Shown: positions 16,040 through 24,394 of the stretch, piece by piece | How the letters are laid out: every line of letters begins with the position of its first letter | How positions within the stretch are numbered: the stretch's first letter is position 1 | From: Thermoanaerobaculia bacterium | Lineage (GTDB): Bacteria > Acidobacteriota > Thermoanaerobaculia > Multivoradales > Multivoraceae | Assembly: GCA_022822365.1 (NCBI GenBank) | Contig: JAJEBV010000027.1 | Coordinates: 62,001-126,000, forward strand | Length of the DNA stretch: 64,000 nt | Direction: 5' to 3' | Notes under the pieces: model-generated | Database searches by the model: none | What the model was told of the DNA's origin: nothing | Seen by the model: only the letters and a program-made list of their open reading frames with translations | Translations under genes and position numbers: made by a program

Positions 16040-16735
16040 CTATTCGCAGGCTTCAGCCAGAGCCGCCAGCGCGGCTTCCGGGTCGGGCGCCTGCGTCAGC
16101 GGCCGGCCGATCACCAGCAGGTCCGCCCCCGCCCGCAGCGCGGCCGACGGCGACGCGACCCGGCGCTGATCGTCGGCGACGGCGACGGAATCGAAGCGGA
16201 TGCCCGGGCTCACCAGCAGCAGTTCCGGGCCGAGCCGGGCACGAAGGGTCGCCAGCTCGAGAGGCGAGCAGACGACGCCGGCGCAGCCCGCGGCCTTCGC
16301 CGATCTGGCCCAGGACAGGACGCGGTCCCCCGCCTCGCCGGGAAGGTCGAGATCGCGGAGATCGTCGGCGCCCAGGTGGGTGAGCACGGTGATCCCCAGG
16401 ACCCGGACCTCGTCTCCGGCCTCTTCCGCCGCCGCCTCGAGCATTCGCCGCCCACCGCCCGCATGCACCGTCAGGTACGTCACGTCCAGCTCCTTCGCCG
16501 CGCCGACCGCACCCGCGACGGTGCTCGGGATGTCGTGGAACTTCATGTCGAGGAAGACATCGGCCCCTGTCGCCGCGGCCTCCCGCACCGCATCCCGGCC
16601 CCATCGCAGGACGACGCGAGGACCCACCTTCAGCACGCCGACGCGCGGCCCGAACAGGCGGCACCAGTCGCTGTAGGTGTCGCGGTCGTCGGTGTCGAGC
16701 GCGACGGCGATGCGCTCGAGCCTCGTTTCGGTCAT
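16040..16735 (-). CDS. pyrF: Orotidine 5'-phosphate decarboxylase
   Basis: Last step of UMP synthesis, decarboxylating OMP. The 231-residue TIM barrel has VALDTDD at the N-terminus, the catalytic DMKFHDIPSTV (Asp-x-Lys-x-x-Asp) near residue 63, TVHAGGG, and phosphate-binding SPGIRFDS...GRPLTQAPDP. ATG 16735 overlaps the pyrD stop as ATGA, so the two are translationally coupled. It closes the pyrK-pyrD-pyrF operon. Group I bacterial type by length and motifs. Confidence 0.96.
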   Translation of the reverse strand: MTETRLERIAVALDTDDRDTYSDWCRLFGPRVGVLKVGPRVVLRWGRDAVREAAATGADVFLDMKFHDIPSTVAGAVGAAKELDVTYLTVHAGGGRRMLEAAAEEAGDEVRVLGITVLTHLGADDLRDLDLPGEAGDRVLSWARSAKAAGCAGVVCSPLELATLRARLGPELLLVSPGIRFDSVAVADDQRRVASPSAALRAGADLLVIGRPLTQAPDPEAALAALAEACE

Positions 16736-17676
16736 TCCGGTCTCGCCGCCGCCCCGATCAGGGAATCGACCGAAGGGATGCCGCCTGTCCGCAGGCGCTC
16801 CCGCAGCCCGTCGACCAGCCGCTCCGCGGTACGGGGGTCGCGGAACAGGGCCGTGCCGACCTGCACGGCGGAGGCGCCGGCCAGGAGGAACTCCAGCACG
16901 TCGTCCACCGTCTCGATGCCGCCGATCCCGATGACCGGCAGGTCGACCTCGCGCGCGACATCGAAGACGATGCGCAGCGCCAGCGGCTTGATCGCCGGCC
17001 CCGACAGGCCGCCGCGGACCGTCGACAGGACCGGGCGCATGGTCGCCGTGTCGATCGCCATGCCGACGAACGTGTTCACCGCCGACAGAATATCGGCGCC
17101 GCCGTCCTTCGCCGCCCTGCCGAGGTCCTGCGGCGAGGTGACGTTGGGCGACAGCTTGACGACGATCGGCTTGCCGGTTGCCGACCGCACCCGTCGCACC
17201 AGGCCGGCCAGGATCTCCGGGTCGTGTCCGAACTCGATGCCTCCCTTGCTCACGTTCGGGCAGGAGACGTTCAGTTCGACCGCGGCCACGCCCTCGTACG
17301 GGTCGACGCGCTCGGCCAGCCGCACGTATTCGTCCTGGGCGTAGCCGAACAGGTTGACGATCACCTTGGGCGGCAGATCCTTCAAACCCGGCAGCACGTC
17401 GCTCAGGAACCGGTCGACGCCGATGTTCTGCAGTCCGATCGAGTTCAGCATCCCGCCGCGGGTCTCGGCGATCCGGACCGGCGGATTGCCCGCCAGGGGC
17501 TCGAGCGACAGGCCCTTGGTCACCAGGCCGCCGAGGCGATGCAGGTCGGCGCGGTCGGCGAACTCCAAACCGTAGCCGAACGTGCCGCTCGCGGTGAGGA
17601 TCGGGTTCTGCAGCCGAAGCGGGCCGACCCGGGTCGACAGATCGGGCGAAGACCGCCGCGCCGCGTCGCCGCTCAC
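16732..17676 (-). CDS. pyrD: Dihydroorotate dehydrogenase B, catalytic subunit
   Basis: FMN enzyme oxidising dihydroorotate to orotate; class 1B works with PyrK and uses NAD+. The 314-residue protein starts at GTG 17676, overlapping the pyrK stop by 4 bp (GTGA). Motifs include NPILTASGTFGYG, the substrate/flavin region NSIGLQNIGVD, VELNVSCPNVSKGG with the class 1 catalytic Cys, VKLSPNV, NTFVGMAID and GIGGIETVDD. The frame is open upstream through pyrK, but the homology starts exactly at this overlap. Together with pyrK this points to a cytosolic NAD-linked DHODase and not the quinone-linked class 2 enzyme. Confidence 0.96.
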   Translation of the reverse strand: MSGDAARRSSPDLSTRVGPLRLQNPILTASGTFGYGLEFADRADLHRLGGLVTKGLSLEPLAGNPPVRIAETRGGMLNSIGLQNIGVDRFLSDVLPGLKDLPPKVIVNLFGYAQDEYVRLAERVDPYEGVAAVELNVSCPNVSKGGIEFGHDPEILAGLVRRVRSATGKPIVVKLSPNVTSPQDLGRAAKDGGADILSAVNTFVGMAIDTATMRPVLSTVRGGLSGPAIKPLALRIVFDVAREVDLPVIGIGGIETVDDVLEFLLAGASAVQVGTALFRDPRTAERLVDGLRERLRTGGIPSVDSLIGAAARPE

Positions 17677-18500
17677 CACGCCACCTCGTCCAGGCGGAAG
17701 ACGGGCCCCTGGCGGCAGCAGAGCGCGTAGCCGCCGTTCTTCAGTGTCACGGCACAGCCCAGGCAGGCGCCGTAGCCGCAACCCATGGGCGTCTCGGTCG
17801 CCGCTTCGCCGACGACGCCGCTCGCGGCCGCGATCCCCGCCACCGCCGCCATCAGGCCATGCGGTCCGCACGTGCAGACCGTCGTGTAGCCCGCGCCGGC
17901 GCGCAGTCCCGCCTTCAGCGGCACCGTGATCAGGCCGCGCTCGCCGGCGCTGCCGTCCTCGGTCGTCTTCACCAGCCGGCCGCCCGTGCGCTCGCTGAGA
18001 CGCCGGAAGGTCTCGGCCTCGACCAGATCCTCCGCGCTGCGCCCCCCGTAGAAAAAGTCGAAGGACCGGCCGGCCCGCGCGAGAGCCTGGGCCAGCAGCC
18101 CCAGACCGGCGGATCCGATGCCGCCCGCGACCAGCGCCGCCCGCCCGGACCCGGAACCATCGTACCCGGAGATTCTGGATGCCACACTATGAAATCCCCT
18201 GCCCAGAGGACCGAGGACCGGGATCCGTTCACCGGGGAGACAGGCGGCGAGGGCCTCCGTGCCGCGACCGATGACCTTCCCGAGCAGCGAGATGACCAGG
18301 GAGCCGTCGGCCGCCGCTTCCTGGTCGTAGACCGAGAACGCACGCCGGAGGTACGGCTCGGGGCGGTTGGCGCCGGCGACCATGACGAACTGGCCGGGTT
18401 CCGCGGGCTCCATGGCCGCCACCCGGACCCGCAGCAGGAAGTAGGGCAACGGCAACGCCTGGACATCGAGCACTTCTCCCCTCGAGTCCACTGCCGCCAT
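17673..18500 (-). CDS. pyrK: Dihydroorotate dehydrogenase B, electron transfer subunit
   Basis: FAD and [2Fe-2S] subunit that passes electrons from PyrD to NAD+. The 275-residue protein has a ferredoxin-reductase-like FAD domain (PGQFVMV, YLRRAFSVYD), an NAD-binding domain (LVAGGIGSAGLGLLAQAL, FFYGGRSAEDL) and a C-terminal cluster-binding segment TPMGCGYGACLGCAV...GYALCCRQGPVF with the expected Cys pattern. ATG 18500 (MAAVDSRGEVLDVQ) fits the family N-terminus; upstream in-frame sequence looks non-coding. TACCCT lies 9 nt before the start and there is no ribosome binding site. The divergent phosphodiesterase-like gene starts 46 bp away. Confidence 0.94.
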   Translation of the reverse strand: MAAVDSRGEVLDVQALPLPYFLLRVRVAAMEPAEPGQFVMVAGANRPEPYLRRAFSVYDQEAAADGSLVISLLGKVIGRGTEALAACLPGERIPVLGPLGRGFHSVASRISGYDGSGSGRAALVAGGIGSAGLGLLAQALARAGRSFDFFYGGRSAEDLVEAETFRRLSERTGGRLVKTTEDGSAGERGLITVPLKAGLRAGAGYTTVCTCGPHGLMAAVAGIAAASGVVGEAATETPMGCGYGACLGCAVTLKNGGYALCCRQGPVFRLDEVAW

Positions 18501-18509
18501 GGCGCGGCG

Positions 18510-18515
18510 AGGGTA
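18510..18515 (-). promoter_or_regulatory. TANNNT -10-like motif before pyrK
   Basis: TACCCT on the minus strand ends 9 nt before the pyrK ATG; no Shine-Dalgarno sequence lies between. Confidence 0.3.
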
Positions 18516-18533
18516 GCACCGTCGGACGAGCGT

Positions 18534-18539
18534 TAGAGT
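18534..18539 (+). promoter_or_regulatory. TANNNT -10-like motif before the 18547 gene
   Basis: TAGAGT ends 7 nt before the GTG start at 18547; the spacer CGCTTCA has no ribosome binding site. Confidence 0.35.
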
Positions 18540-18546
18540 CGCTTCA

Positions 18547-20187
18547 GTGAATCGGGAACGCCTGCTCGCCGCTGCCGCCTGCGCGGTGCCCGGCCTCCTT
18601 GCCGGGATCCACCTCACCGGACTTCTCTTCTTTCTCAATCCCCATCTGCCGTTTCATCCCTGGCCCGTCATCCGGACGAGCGCGTACTACGGAGTCCTGG
18701 GAGCTCTCACCGCCTGTGCGTTGCTCCTCGCCGTGTCCTGGCGCCGCCCCGAGCGCGCTCCGCGACTCCTGCCCTGGTCGATGGCCGCGGTGTTCGCCGC
18801 GGCCTCGATACTCGACCTCACCCACGCGGTCGGCTACGAGCGCTTTCTGCCGCCCGGCCTGCACGACCGCCTGATCAAGGCAGGTCTATGGCTCGCCCTC
18901 GCTTCCCTGATCACCGCCTACACCGCGTTCCTCCACACCTACCGGCGAAAGCGCCCGTACGGCGCCCGCTCCCGTTTCGGCATCGCCGGCCTGGCGGTGC
19001 TGACCGTGTACTCCGTCTTCGAGCGGCGCGAGGCCTTCGACCCGCCGCCGCCTGCGACGCCGCGCGCCGCCTCGATCGACTCCGTTCCGCCGCCGAACCT
19101 GCTGATCGTGGGCCTCGACGGCGCCTCGCTCGACGCCATTCTGCCTCTCTCGGAACAGGGCCTGCTCCCCTTCTTCTCCGAGACCATGCGCGCAGGGAGC
19201 TACGGCCGGGCGGAGTCGATCGAACCGGCGATCCGCCTCTCACTATGGACGACCGTCGTCACCGGGAAGTACCCCTTCCGCCATGGCGTCGTGGCGGAGC
19301 AGACGAGCCAGGCTCCGCCGCTGCCGGGCGAGCGCTTCCACCTGACCCCGGGCGCAATCGGCTTCGGCATCTGGGGAGACCGCGGCACGAGCGATGGCGG
19401 ACCGGCGATCCAGCCCTCGGCGCCGGCACTGTGGCAGATCGCCGCGGGTTTCGGCGTCGACTCGGTCGCTCTCGACTTCGGTGTCGGGCTCACCGACGTC
19501 TCGGGGGCGCGCGCCGCGGCTCTCGGCTCGGCGATGGTGGACGAGCGGCTGGCCCGTCTCGGAGACGGCCCGCCGTCGGCTCTGTACACGGCGGCGCTTC
19601 GCGATCTCGAGACGCAGAGCCAACTGCTGGAGACGCTCCGGTCGCAATCCCCGGAGGGCTCGCGGCTGCTCGCCTTCGCCTTGATGGACGGCCTTGCGGA
19701 CGTCTCCCGGCTCTACTACGACTCGTACGAGGCCGTTCAGTTCGACGGCGACCAGGCGCAGGTTCGTCTGGACCGCGCGCGGTGGCTGTCCGCCTACTAC
19801 GCGTTCCTGGACGGCCTGGTCGCCGAGGCCTGGGAAGCGCTTCCTCGGCCGCGCATGCTGGCTGTGGTCAGCGCCTACGGATTCGAACGGTCCGGACCCA
19901 TCCGCCGCCTTCTCGGCCGCTGGAGCGAAGCGGCGCCGATCCCTGGCGGCGGCTTCCAGACCCCGGATGGCCTCCTCCTGCTCCGCGGCCAGGGCATCAA
20001 GGAGGACTTCCTGTTGACGGGGCCGGGAATCCAGGACGTGGCGCCAACGCTGCTCTACGCCCTGAACCTGCCGGTGGCCAGGGACATCGACGGCCGCGTC
20101 ATCACCGAGTCGTTCGAGCTCACGACCCTCGCCCGCCGCCCGATCGCGTTCGTCCCATCATATGAAATGAACGGCCGGGAACCATAG
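18547..20187 (+). CDS. Membrane-anchored alkaline-phosphatase-superfamily protein
   Basis: A 546-residue protein with about four N-terminal transmembrane segments (roughly 8-30, 43-65, 75-95, 110-130) and a C-terminal domain of the type I phosphodiesterase/nucleotide pyrophosphatase group. LLIVGLDGASLDAI carries the first metal-binding Asp; LSLWTTVVTGKYPFRHGV carries the nucleophile-type Thr and a following His. The later metal-binding DxxxH motifs are weak (ALMDGLADVSRLYY may hold one), so activity is not assured. Related proteins act as phosphodiesterases or phosphotransferases at the membrane. The start is GTG. It is divergent from pyrK and I see no functional link. Confidence 0.72.
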   Translation: MNRERLLAAAACAVPGLLAGIHLTGLLFFLNPHLPFHPWPVIRTSAYYGVLGALTACALLLAVSWRRPERAPRLLPWSMAAVFAAASILDLTHAVGYERFLPPGLHDRLIKAGLWLALASLITAYTAFLHTYRRKRPYGARSRFGIAGLAVLTVYSVFERREAFDPPPPATPRAASIDSVPPPNLLIVGLDGASLDAILPLSEQGLLPFFSETMRAGSYGRAESIEPAIRLSLWTTVVTGKYPFRHGVVAEQTSQAPPLPGERFHLTPGAIGFGIWGDRGTSDGGPAIQPSAPALWQIAAGFGVDSVALDFGVGLTDVSGARAAALGSAMVDERLARLGDGPPSALYTAALRDLETQSQLLETLRSQSPEGSRLLAFALMDGLADVSRLYYDSYEAVQFDGDQAQVRLDRARWLSAYYAFLDGLVAEAWEALPRPRMLAVVSAYGFERSGPIRRLLGRWSEAAPIPGGGFQTPDGLLLLRGQGIKEDFLLTGPGIQDVAPTLLYALNLPVARDIDGRVITESFELTTLARRPIAFVPSYEMNGREP

Positions 20188-20213
20188 GCGGGCACCCGGC
20201 GCTGGGCGAGAGC

Positions 20214-20657
20214 TCAGTGGGCTACGTGTTCCCCGGGCTCGGACTCGCCTTCTCTCCCGCCGGCCGACTCGACCATCGTCGGTTCTTCGGCGGCCGGAGG
20301 CTGGGAAGGCCTCGCGTTCATCGTGCACTGGCCCTGGAAGAAGGCGCCGCTCTCGATGACGAGGACCGGAGCGTGGATCTCTCCTTCGACCCGGCCCTTG
20401 GCGCCGATCTCGGTCCGTCGCGAGGTCTCGACCCGCCCCTCGAGACGGCCTGACACGTGGAGTTCGCCTACAGCAACGACGCCTTCCACGACACCGCCCT
20501 CACCGACGATCAACTGTCCTTCCGACTCCACGGTGCCCTTGAACCGGCCATGCACCCGGAAGGTGTCTTCGAATCGCAGTTCACCGTGGACCTCGCAACC
20601 GGCGTCAAGAAAGCCATTCAGTTCTCCGGGAGAGCCGGTTCTCAGGTTTTTGGACAT
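20214..20657 (-). CDS. Bactofilin
   Basis: A 147-residue polymer-forming cytoskeletal protein. The core (about 15-110) is a right-handed beta-helix with regularly repeating glycines and valines (EDTFRVHGRFKGTVESEGQLI, VVAVGELHVSGRLEGRV), flanked by a short polar N-terminus and a disordered Pro/Glu-rich tail. Bactofilins form filaments involved in cell shape, stalks and, in Myxococcus, ParABS-based chromosome organisation. It starts 23 bp after parB in the same orientation, and this linkage parA-parB-bactofilin supports a role with the segregation machinery. Confidence 0.93.
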   Translation of the reverse strand: MSKNLRTGSPGELNGFLDAGCEVHGELRFEDTFRVHGRFKGTVESEGQLIVGEGGVVEGVVAVGELHVSGRLEGRVETSRRTEIGAKGRVEGEIHAPVLVIESGAFFQGQCTMNARPSQPPAAEEPTMVESAGGREGESEPGEHVAH

Positions 20658-20680
20658 AACTCAGCACGCTCCGACGTTGG

Positions 20681-21556
20681 TCACTCCGCCGACAGCCGTT
20701 CGTACAGCCGAATCAGCTCCGGTTCGGAGTGGAAGTGGATCTTGAGGACGCCGCCGCCACGTGCGCGGCGGCTGATTTCGACTCGGGTCTGCAGTCTACG
20801 CGTCAATCGCTCGACCGCGTGCACGGTGTCGGGGTCGCTCCCGCCAGCCTTGGTTGTCGCGGCGGGTTTCCGGCCCGGCCCGGAGGAAGCGATCCGCTCC
20901 AACTCGCGGGCACTCAACGATTCGCGCTCGGCTCGCGCCGCCAGTTCGACCTGGCTTTTCTCGTCGCCGAGCGAAAGCAGCGGGCGCGCCTGGCCCGCGG
21001 TCAACGCTCCAGACCGGATCCGCTCCTGGACCGCCTCAGGGAGGCGCAACAGGCGCAACGAGTTCGCGACGGCGGCCCTGCTGCGGCCCACGCGGTCCGC
21101 GATCTCCTGCTGCGACAGTCCGAACTCCTCGCTCAGCGCCCGAAACGCCTCCGCCTCTTCCAGTGCGTTCAGATCGGCACGCTGCAGGTTCTCGACCAGC
21201 GCGAGCTCGAGGAGCTCGCGGTCGCTCGCCACCTCGCGGAAGACGACCGGCACCGTCTCCAGCCCGGCCTTGCGAGCCGCGCGCCAGCGGCGCTCCCCCG
21301 CAACGATTCGATAAGCGCCGTTGCGGGCGGGATCTGCCGTAACGACCAGGGGCTGGAGCACTCCCCGCTTCGCGATGGACCCGGCGAGGCCAGCCAGCTC
21401 GGCGTCGTCGAACTGGTCGCGCGGCTGGCGACTGTTCGGCTCGAGCTGAGCGACGGGCAGCTCCCTGACGGCCCGTGGCGAGGTCGGCGGAAGGGCGCCG
21501 CTATCCGCGAACAGGGCATCGAGCCCGCGGCCGAGTCCAGGGCGCCGGCCGCTCAT
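20681..21556 (-). CDS. parB: Chromosome partitioning protein ParB
   Basis: Site-specific DNA-binding CTPase that loads at parS and spreads as a clamp. The 291-residue protein has an N-terminal RPGLGRGLDALF ParA-stimulating box, the CTP-binding domain with GERRWRAARKAG, VENLQRADLNALEEAEAF, then the helix-turn-helix region LSQQEIADRVGRSRAAVANSLRLLRLP that reads parS, and a C-terminal dimerisation domain after a Ser/Gly-rich linker. It overlaps the end of parA by 4 bp. Two perfect parS sites lie 1.4 kb upstream in rsmG and its 5' flank. Confidence 0.97.
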   Translation of the reverse strand: MSGRRPGLGRGLDALFADSGALPPTSPRAVRELPVAQLEPNSRQPRDQFDDAELAGLAGSIAKRGVLQPLVVTADPARNGAYRIVAGERRWRAARKAGLETVPVVFREVASDRELLELALVENLQRADLNALEEAEAFRALSEEFGLSQQEIADRVGRSRAAVANSLRLLRLPEAVQERIRSGALTAGQARPLLSLGDEKSQVELAARAERESLSARELERIASSGPGRKPAATTKAGGSDPDTVHAVERLTRRLQTRVEISRRARGGGVLKIHFHSEPELIRLYERLSAE

Positions 21557-22314
21557 CGGTAACGGCGGCCCGCGAGTTCGTGCGCCAGACCCAGGTACGC
21601 CTGCGAACCCTTGCTCTTGACGTCGTACTGCAGGACCGGCATACCGTAGCTTGGAGCTTCCGCGAGGCGAACGTTGCGCGGGACGATCGTATCGCAGACG
21701 ATCGATCCGAAGTGCTTGCGCACCTCCTTCGCCACGTCCCGTGACAGGTTCGTGCGATCGTCGTACATGGTCAGCACGACGCCGGCGATCTCCAGCTCGG
21801 GCCGCCCCAACTCACGCACCCGCTGCACGGTCGCCAGCAGCTCGCTGATCCCCTCGAGTGCGAAGTACTCGCACTGGAGCGGCACGATGACCGCGTCGGC
21901 GGCGAACAGCGCGTTGAGCGTCAACCGGCCCAGCGCGGGAGGGCAGTCGATGAAAACCCGTTCGTACCGGGCATCCAGCTCCTCGAGCGATGACGTGAGC
22001 CGCCGGATCCAATGTTCATCACGTTGCAGGCCGAACTCGGCGCCCACCAGGTCCCGGTTGGCCGGAAGCAGGTCGAGATACGGGAAGCCGCTGGCGACGA
22101 TCACATCGCCAGCGCTCGCCTCGCCGGACAGGACGTCGAACAGCGTCGGCGGCCGGCCCGACCAGCCGACGCCGCGGCTCGCATTACCCTGCGGATCGCT
22201 GTCCACCAGCAGGACCTTGCGCTCCATGGCGCCGAACGCCGCCGCCAGGTTGATCGCCGATGTCGTCTTGCCGACGCCGCCCTTCTGATTGGCGACCGCC
22301 AGGACGTCAGCCAC
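21553..22314 (-). CDS. parA: Chromosome partitioning ATPase ParA/Soj
   Basis: Deviant Walker-A ATPase that moves ParB-parS complexes to segregate origins. The 253-residue protein has AVANQKGGVGKTTSAINLAAA with both signature lysines, VLLVDSDPQGNASRG, FIDCPPALGRLTLNALFAADAVIVPLQCEYFALEG and VVLTMYDDRTNLSRDVAKEV. The lack of an N-terminal DNA-binding extension makes it a short chromosomal Soj-type protein, not a plasmid type Ia ParA. The start overlaps the rsmG stop by 8 bp. Confidence 0.97.
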   Translation of the reverse strand: MADVLAVANQKGGVGKTTSAINLAAAFGAMERKVLLVDSDPQGNASRGVGWSGRPPTLFDVLSGEASAGDVIVASGFPYLDLLPANRDLVGAEFGLQRDEHWIRRLTSSLEELDARYERVFIDCPPALGRLTLNALFAADAVIVPLQCEYFALEGISELLATVQRVRELGRPELEIAGVVLTMYDDRTNLSRDVAKEVRKHFGSIVCDTIVPRNVRLAEAPSYGMPVLQYDVKSKGSQAYLGLAHELAGRRYR

Positions 22315-22954
22315 GGCGAAGCGGCCGAAGGCAGAGAATCCGCCGGTGTGGACTGTCAGGCAGATTCATCTCTTGTTCCACAGCACAGATATCCAACAGA
22401 CCGCTCGCAACGCGGCGGCCGGCCCACACCACGAGGCGTCCCCCATCCGGCAACGCTTCCACCAGGCGAGTCACCGTGGCCTCCGGCAGCCGAAGGCCAC
22501 GAATCGTCGCGCACTCTACCGCCCCCGCGAGCCGCACCGCGAGTTCGGCATCGAGCCGCTGCCTGACGATCCTGACGTTCGGCAGATCGAGCTCTCGCCC
22601 TGCCTCCGCCAGGAATGCCGCCTTCCGTTCACGCGCTTCGACAAGAGTCACCGGCCGTTCGGGATGAAGCGCCGCAAGCACCAGCCCGGGAAACCCGGCG
22701 CCACTGCCGATATCGAGAAGCCCGGGCTCACCGCCGCCTTCTCCCACCGAGGTTCGCCAGTACACCCTGGCCGCGAGCGACTCCGCGTAGTGCCGACGAA
22801 TCCACTCCGCCGGCTCCGCTTCACCGACCAGCCGGACCACCCGGTTCCAGCGTTCCAGGAGCTCGGCATGACACGCCAGCCGATCAACCGCCTCCGGCGG
22901 CAACTCGTCGCCAAACTCTCGCTGAAACAGATCACGGTGTTTCACGTGAAACAC
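22307..22954 (-). CDS. rsmG: 16S rRNA (guanine527-N7)-methyltransferase
   Basis: SAM-dependent enzyme (GidB) that methylates G527 of 16S rRNA; loss gives low-level streptomycin resistance in other bacteria. The 215-residue protein contains the SAM motif LLDIGSGAGFPGLVLAALHP, VTLVEARERKAAFL and a C-terminal Rossmann core. The start is GTG 22954, and the first codons (MFHVKH) are encoded by a parS site, a known arrangement in other phyla. The gene starts the rsmG-parA-parB-bactofilin run, separated from jag by parS 2, TH copy B and LS copy 1. Confidence 0.96.
   Translation of the reverse strand: MFHVKHRDLFQREFGDELPPEAVDRLACHAELLERWNRVVRLVGEAEPAEWIRRHYAESLAARVYWRTSVGEGGGEPGLLDIGSGAGFPGLVLAALHPERPVTLVEARERKAAFLAEAGRELDLPNVRIVRQRLDAELAVRLAGAVECATIRGLRLPEATVTRLVEALPDGGRLVVWAGRRVASGLLDICAVEQEMNLPDSPHRRILCLRPLRRG
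22938..22953. other. parS: parS site 1, inside the rsmG start
   Basis: TGTTTCACGTGAAACA, a perfect 16-bp palindrome matching the universal ParB-binding consensus. It covers codons 1-6 of rsmG and encodes FHVKH. Spacing to site 2 is 37 bp centre to centre. Confidence 0.95.
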
Positions 22955-22974
22955 CTGCGAGTGAGTGGTGTAGG

Positions 22975-22990
22975 TGTTTCACGTGAAACA
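22975..22990. other. parS: parS site 2, upstream of rsmG
   Basis: A second, identical TGTTTCACGTGAAACA in the rsmG 5' flank. Two sites so close to parAB mark this as the ParB loading centre, about 12 kb from dnaA. Confidence 0.95.
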
Positions 22991-23158
22991 CGGGAACCGA
23001 TCGCTTGCCCAGCTTCCATCGCCGTTGACCCCTTCCCGCCGCACGGGTACGGCGAGGCTATCTCTCCCGAGAGACGTAGCCGGCCTTTCAGCCAGAGCAG
23101 CGAAGCGGCGGAAACCGAAGAAGACAGCCGCCGGCCAGAGCCGGCGAGGATCTTCCTG

Positions 23159-23202
23159 GCCGCCTGCGGCGGCAGCGGGTCAGAAGACCCGCGCACCCAG
23201 AG
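23159..23202 (+). repeat. TH repeat copy B (two hairpins kept)
   Basis: GCCGCC-TG-CGGCGGC and GCGGGTC-AGAA-GACCCGC plus the tail GCACCCAGAGG match the other TH copies. The first hairpin is replaced by a different palindromic stretch, GCCGGCCAGAGCCGGC, a little upstream. LS copy 1 begins 92 bp downstream in the same orientation. Confidence 0.8.
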
Positions 23203-23294
23203 GACGGTTGTCGACGTGGCGTGAAGCAGTACTGCAATCGCAGCTTCCGAAAGACGACCCGCGGCCGCCGTCCCTCATCCACCGACGCCCTCCA

Positions 23295-23476
23295 GTCAGT
23301 CGCGGAGGCCCGAGGGGAGGGGTCACCAGCGGGCTGGAGACAAGCGACTGCCGTAGAGCCTTCCCCTGCCGACGCTCTACCGGAGCGCAGGCGACCGAAG
23401 CGAGCGCCAGACCCCCATTCACCAAGAAAGCGCGAGCGTCCGCTGGGACCCCTCCCCTCGGGACTCCGTGACTGAC
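23295..23476 (+). repeat. LS repeat copy 1 (long inverted-repeat element)
   Basis: A 182-bp element whose ends form a roughly 36-bp inverted repeat with a few mismatches (left arm from GTCAGTCGCGGAGG at 23295, right arm ending CTGAC at 23476). The 110-bp middle contains the conserved CGGAGCGCAGGCGACCGAAG block shared with copies 2 and 3. It sits between jag and rsmG on an otherwise co-directional stretch and would form a very stable hairpin in RNA or a cruciform in DNA. No ORF. Confidence 0.85.
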
Positions 23477-23511
23477 GGGTGCAAGCCGCCGCCGATGCCG
23501 CGGCAGCGCCG

Positions 23512-24378
23512 CTACAGCAGGCGAATGCTGACGCGTTTGAAGTAGCCGTTGCCCTGGCTCTCGGTTTCGACGTCCGGGTCGTCGGCCAGGGCCAGGTGGA
23601 CGATGCGGCGGTCCGCCGGGTTCATGGGGCGCAGGGTGCGCGTGCCGCCCCGGTCGACGACCTCCTCGGCTACGCGGCGGGCGAGGCCTCTGAGTCGCTC
23701 TTCCTTCTTGTCCTGGTAGCCGCGACTGTCGAGCCGGCACGGCACGATTCGGCCGAGCTGGCCGTACATGACTCGCGGCAGAAGGTGCTGCAATGCCAGC
23801 AGAACCTGCCCTTCGTCCTCGACGAGCAACTCCTCGTCCACACCTTCGATCTCGATCTCCAACCTCTCGCCGGCCAGGACGATCTCCGCCGACACCTCGA
23901 GATCGGCCAGGTCCAGCAGTTGATCCAGCGCCGCATGCGCGATCTCGACGACGTCCCCGGAGGTCTCTTCGGGCGCCTCCGCCTCAACCGGCACCGCCGC
24001 ATCCTCCCCGGGCACCGTCGTATCGACCGCCGGCGCCGTCCCATCATCCTCCGCTGCCGCCATCCCATCGTCCGCTGACGCCACCGCATCATCGTCCGCT
24101 GACGCCGGCTCCGCCACCGCGGGAACTGTCGCTTCGACGACAGGCTCCGCCACGACGCCGGCGCGATCGTCGCCGTCGGCAGATTCGCCGTCAACGCTCT
24201 GGCCGACGCTGGTCGGGTCGACACGAATCACCACCCGACGGTGCTTCACGAAACCGTGCCGTTTCTCCACTCTGTCGAAGGCGATCTGTTCCGGCGACAC
24301 GCCGAAGTGGTTCGCGGCCGCCAGGATGGCCCGGGCCTCCGTCTCTCCCGAAAAGAACATGCTGTTCATCGCATTCAT
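23512..24378 (-). CDS. jag: Jag-family KH/R3H RNA-binding protein
   Basis: SpoIIIJ-associated (Jag/KhpB) protein, an RNA-binding partner gene of yidC. The 288-residue protein has a Jag N-terminal domain (about 5-52: SGETEARAILAAANHFGVSPEQI), a long acidic Ala/Asp/Val-rich linker (about 55-145), a KH domain (about 150-215) and an R3H domain (about 220-288: RGLARRVAEEVVDRGG...MNPADRRIVHLALADD). The R3H Arg-x3-His reads RRIVH. The linker is unusually long and low in complexity. Start is uncertain among ATG 24378, 24369 and 24360. It lies 16 bp after yidC. Confidence 0.92.
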   Translation of the reverse strand: MNAMNSMFFSGETEARAILAAANHFGVSPEQIAFDRVEKRHGFVKHRRVVIRVDPTSVGQSVDGESADGDDRAGVVAEPVVEATVPAVAEPASADDDAVASADDGMAAAEDDGTAPAVDTTVPGEDAAVPVEAEAPEETSGDVVEIAHAALDQLLDLADLEVSAEIVLAGERLEIEIEGVDEELLVEDEGQVLLALQHLLPRVMYGQLGRIVPCRLDSRGYQDKKEERLRGLARRVAEEVVDRGGTRTLRPMNPADRRIVHLALADDPDVETESQGNGYFKRVSIRLL

Positions 24379-24394
24379 CGCTGCTACCTTGCCC

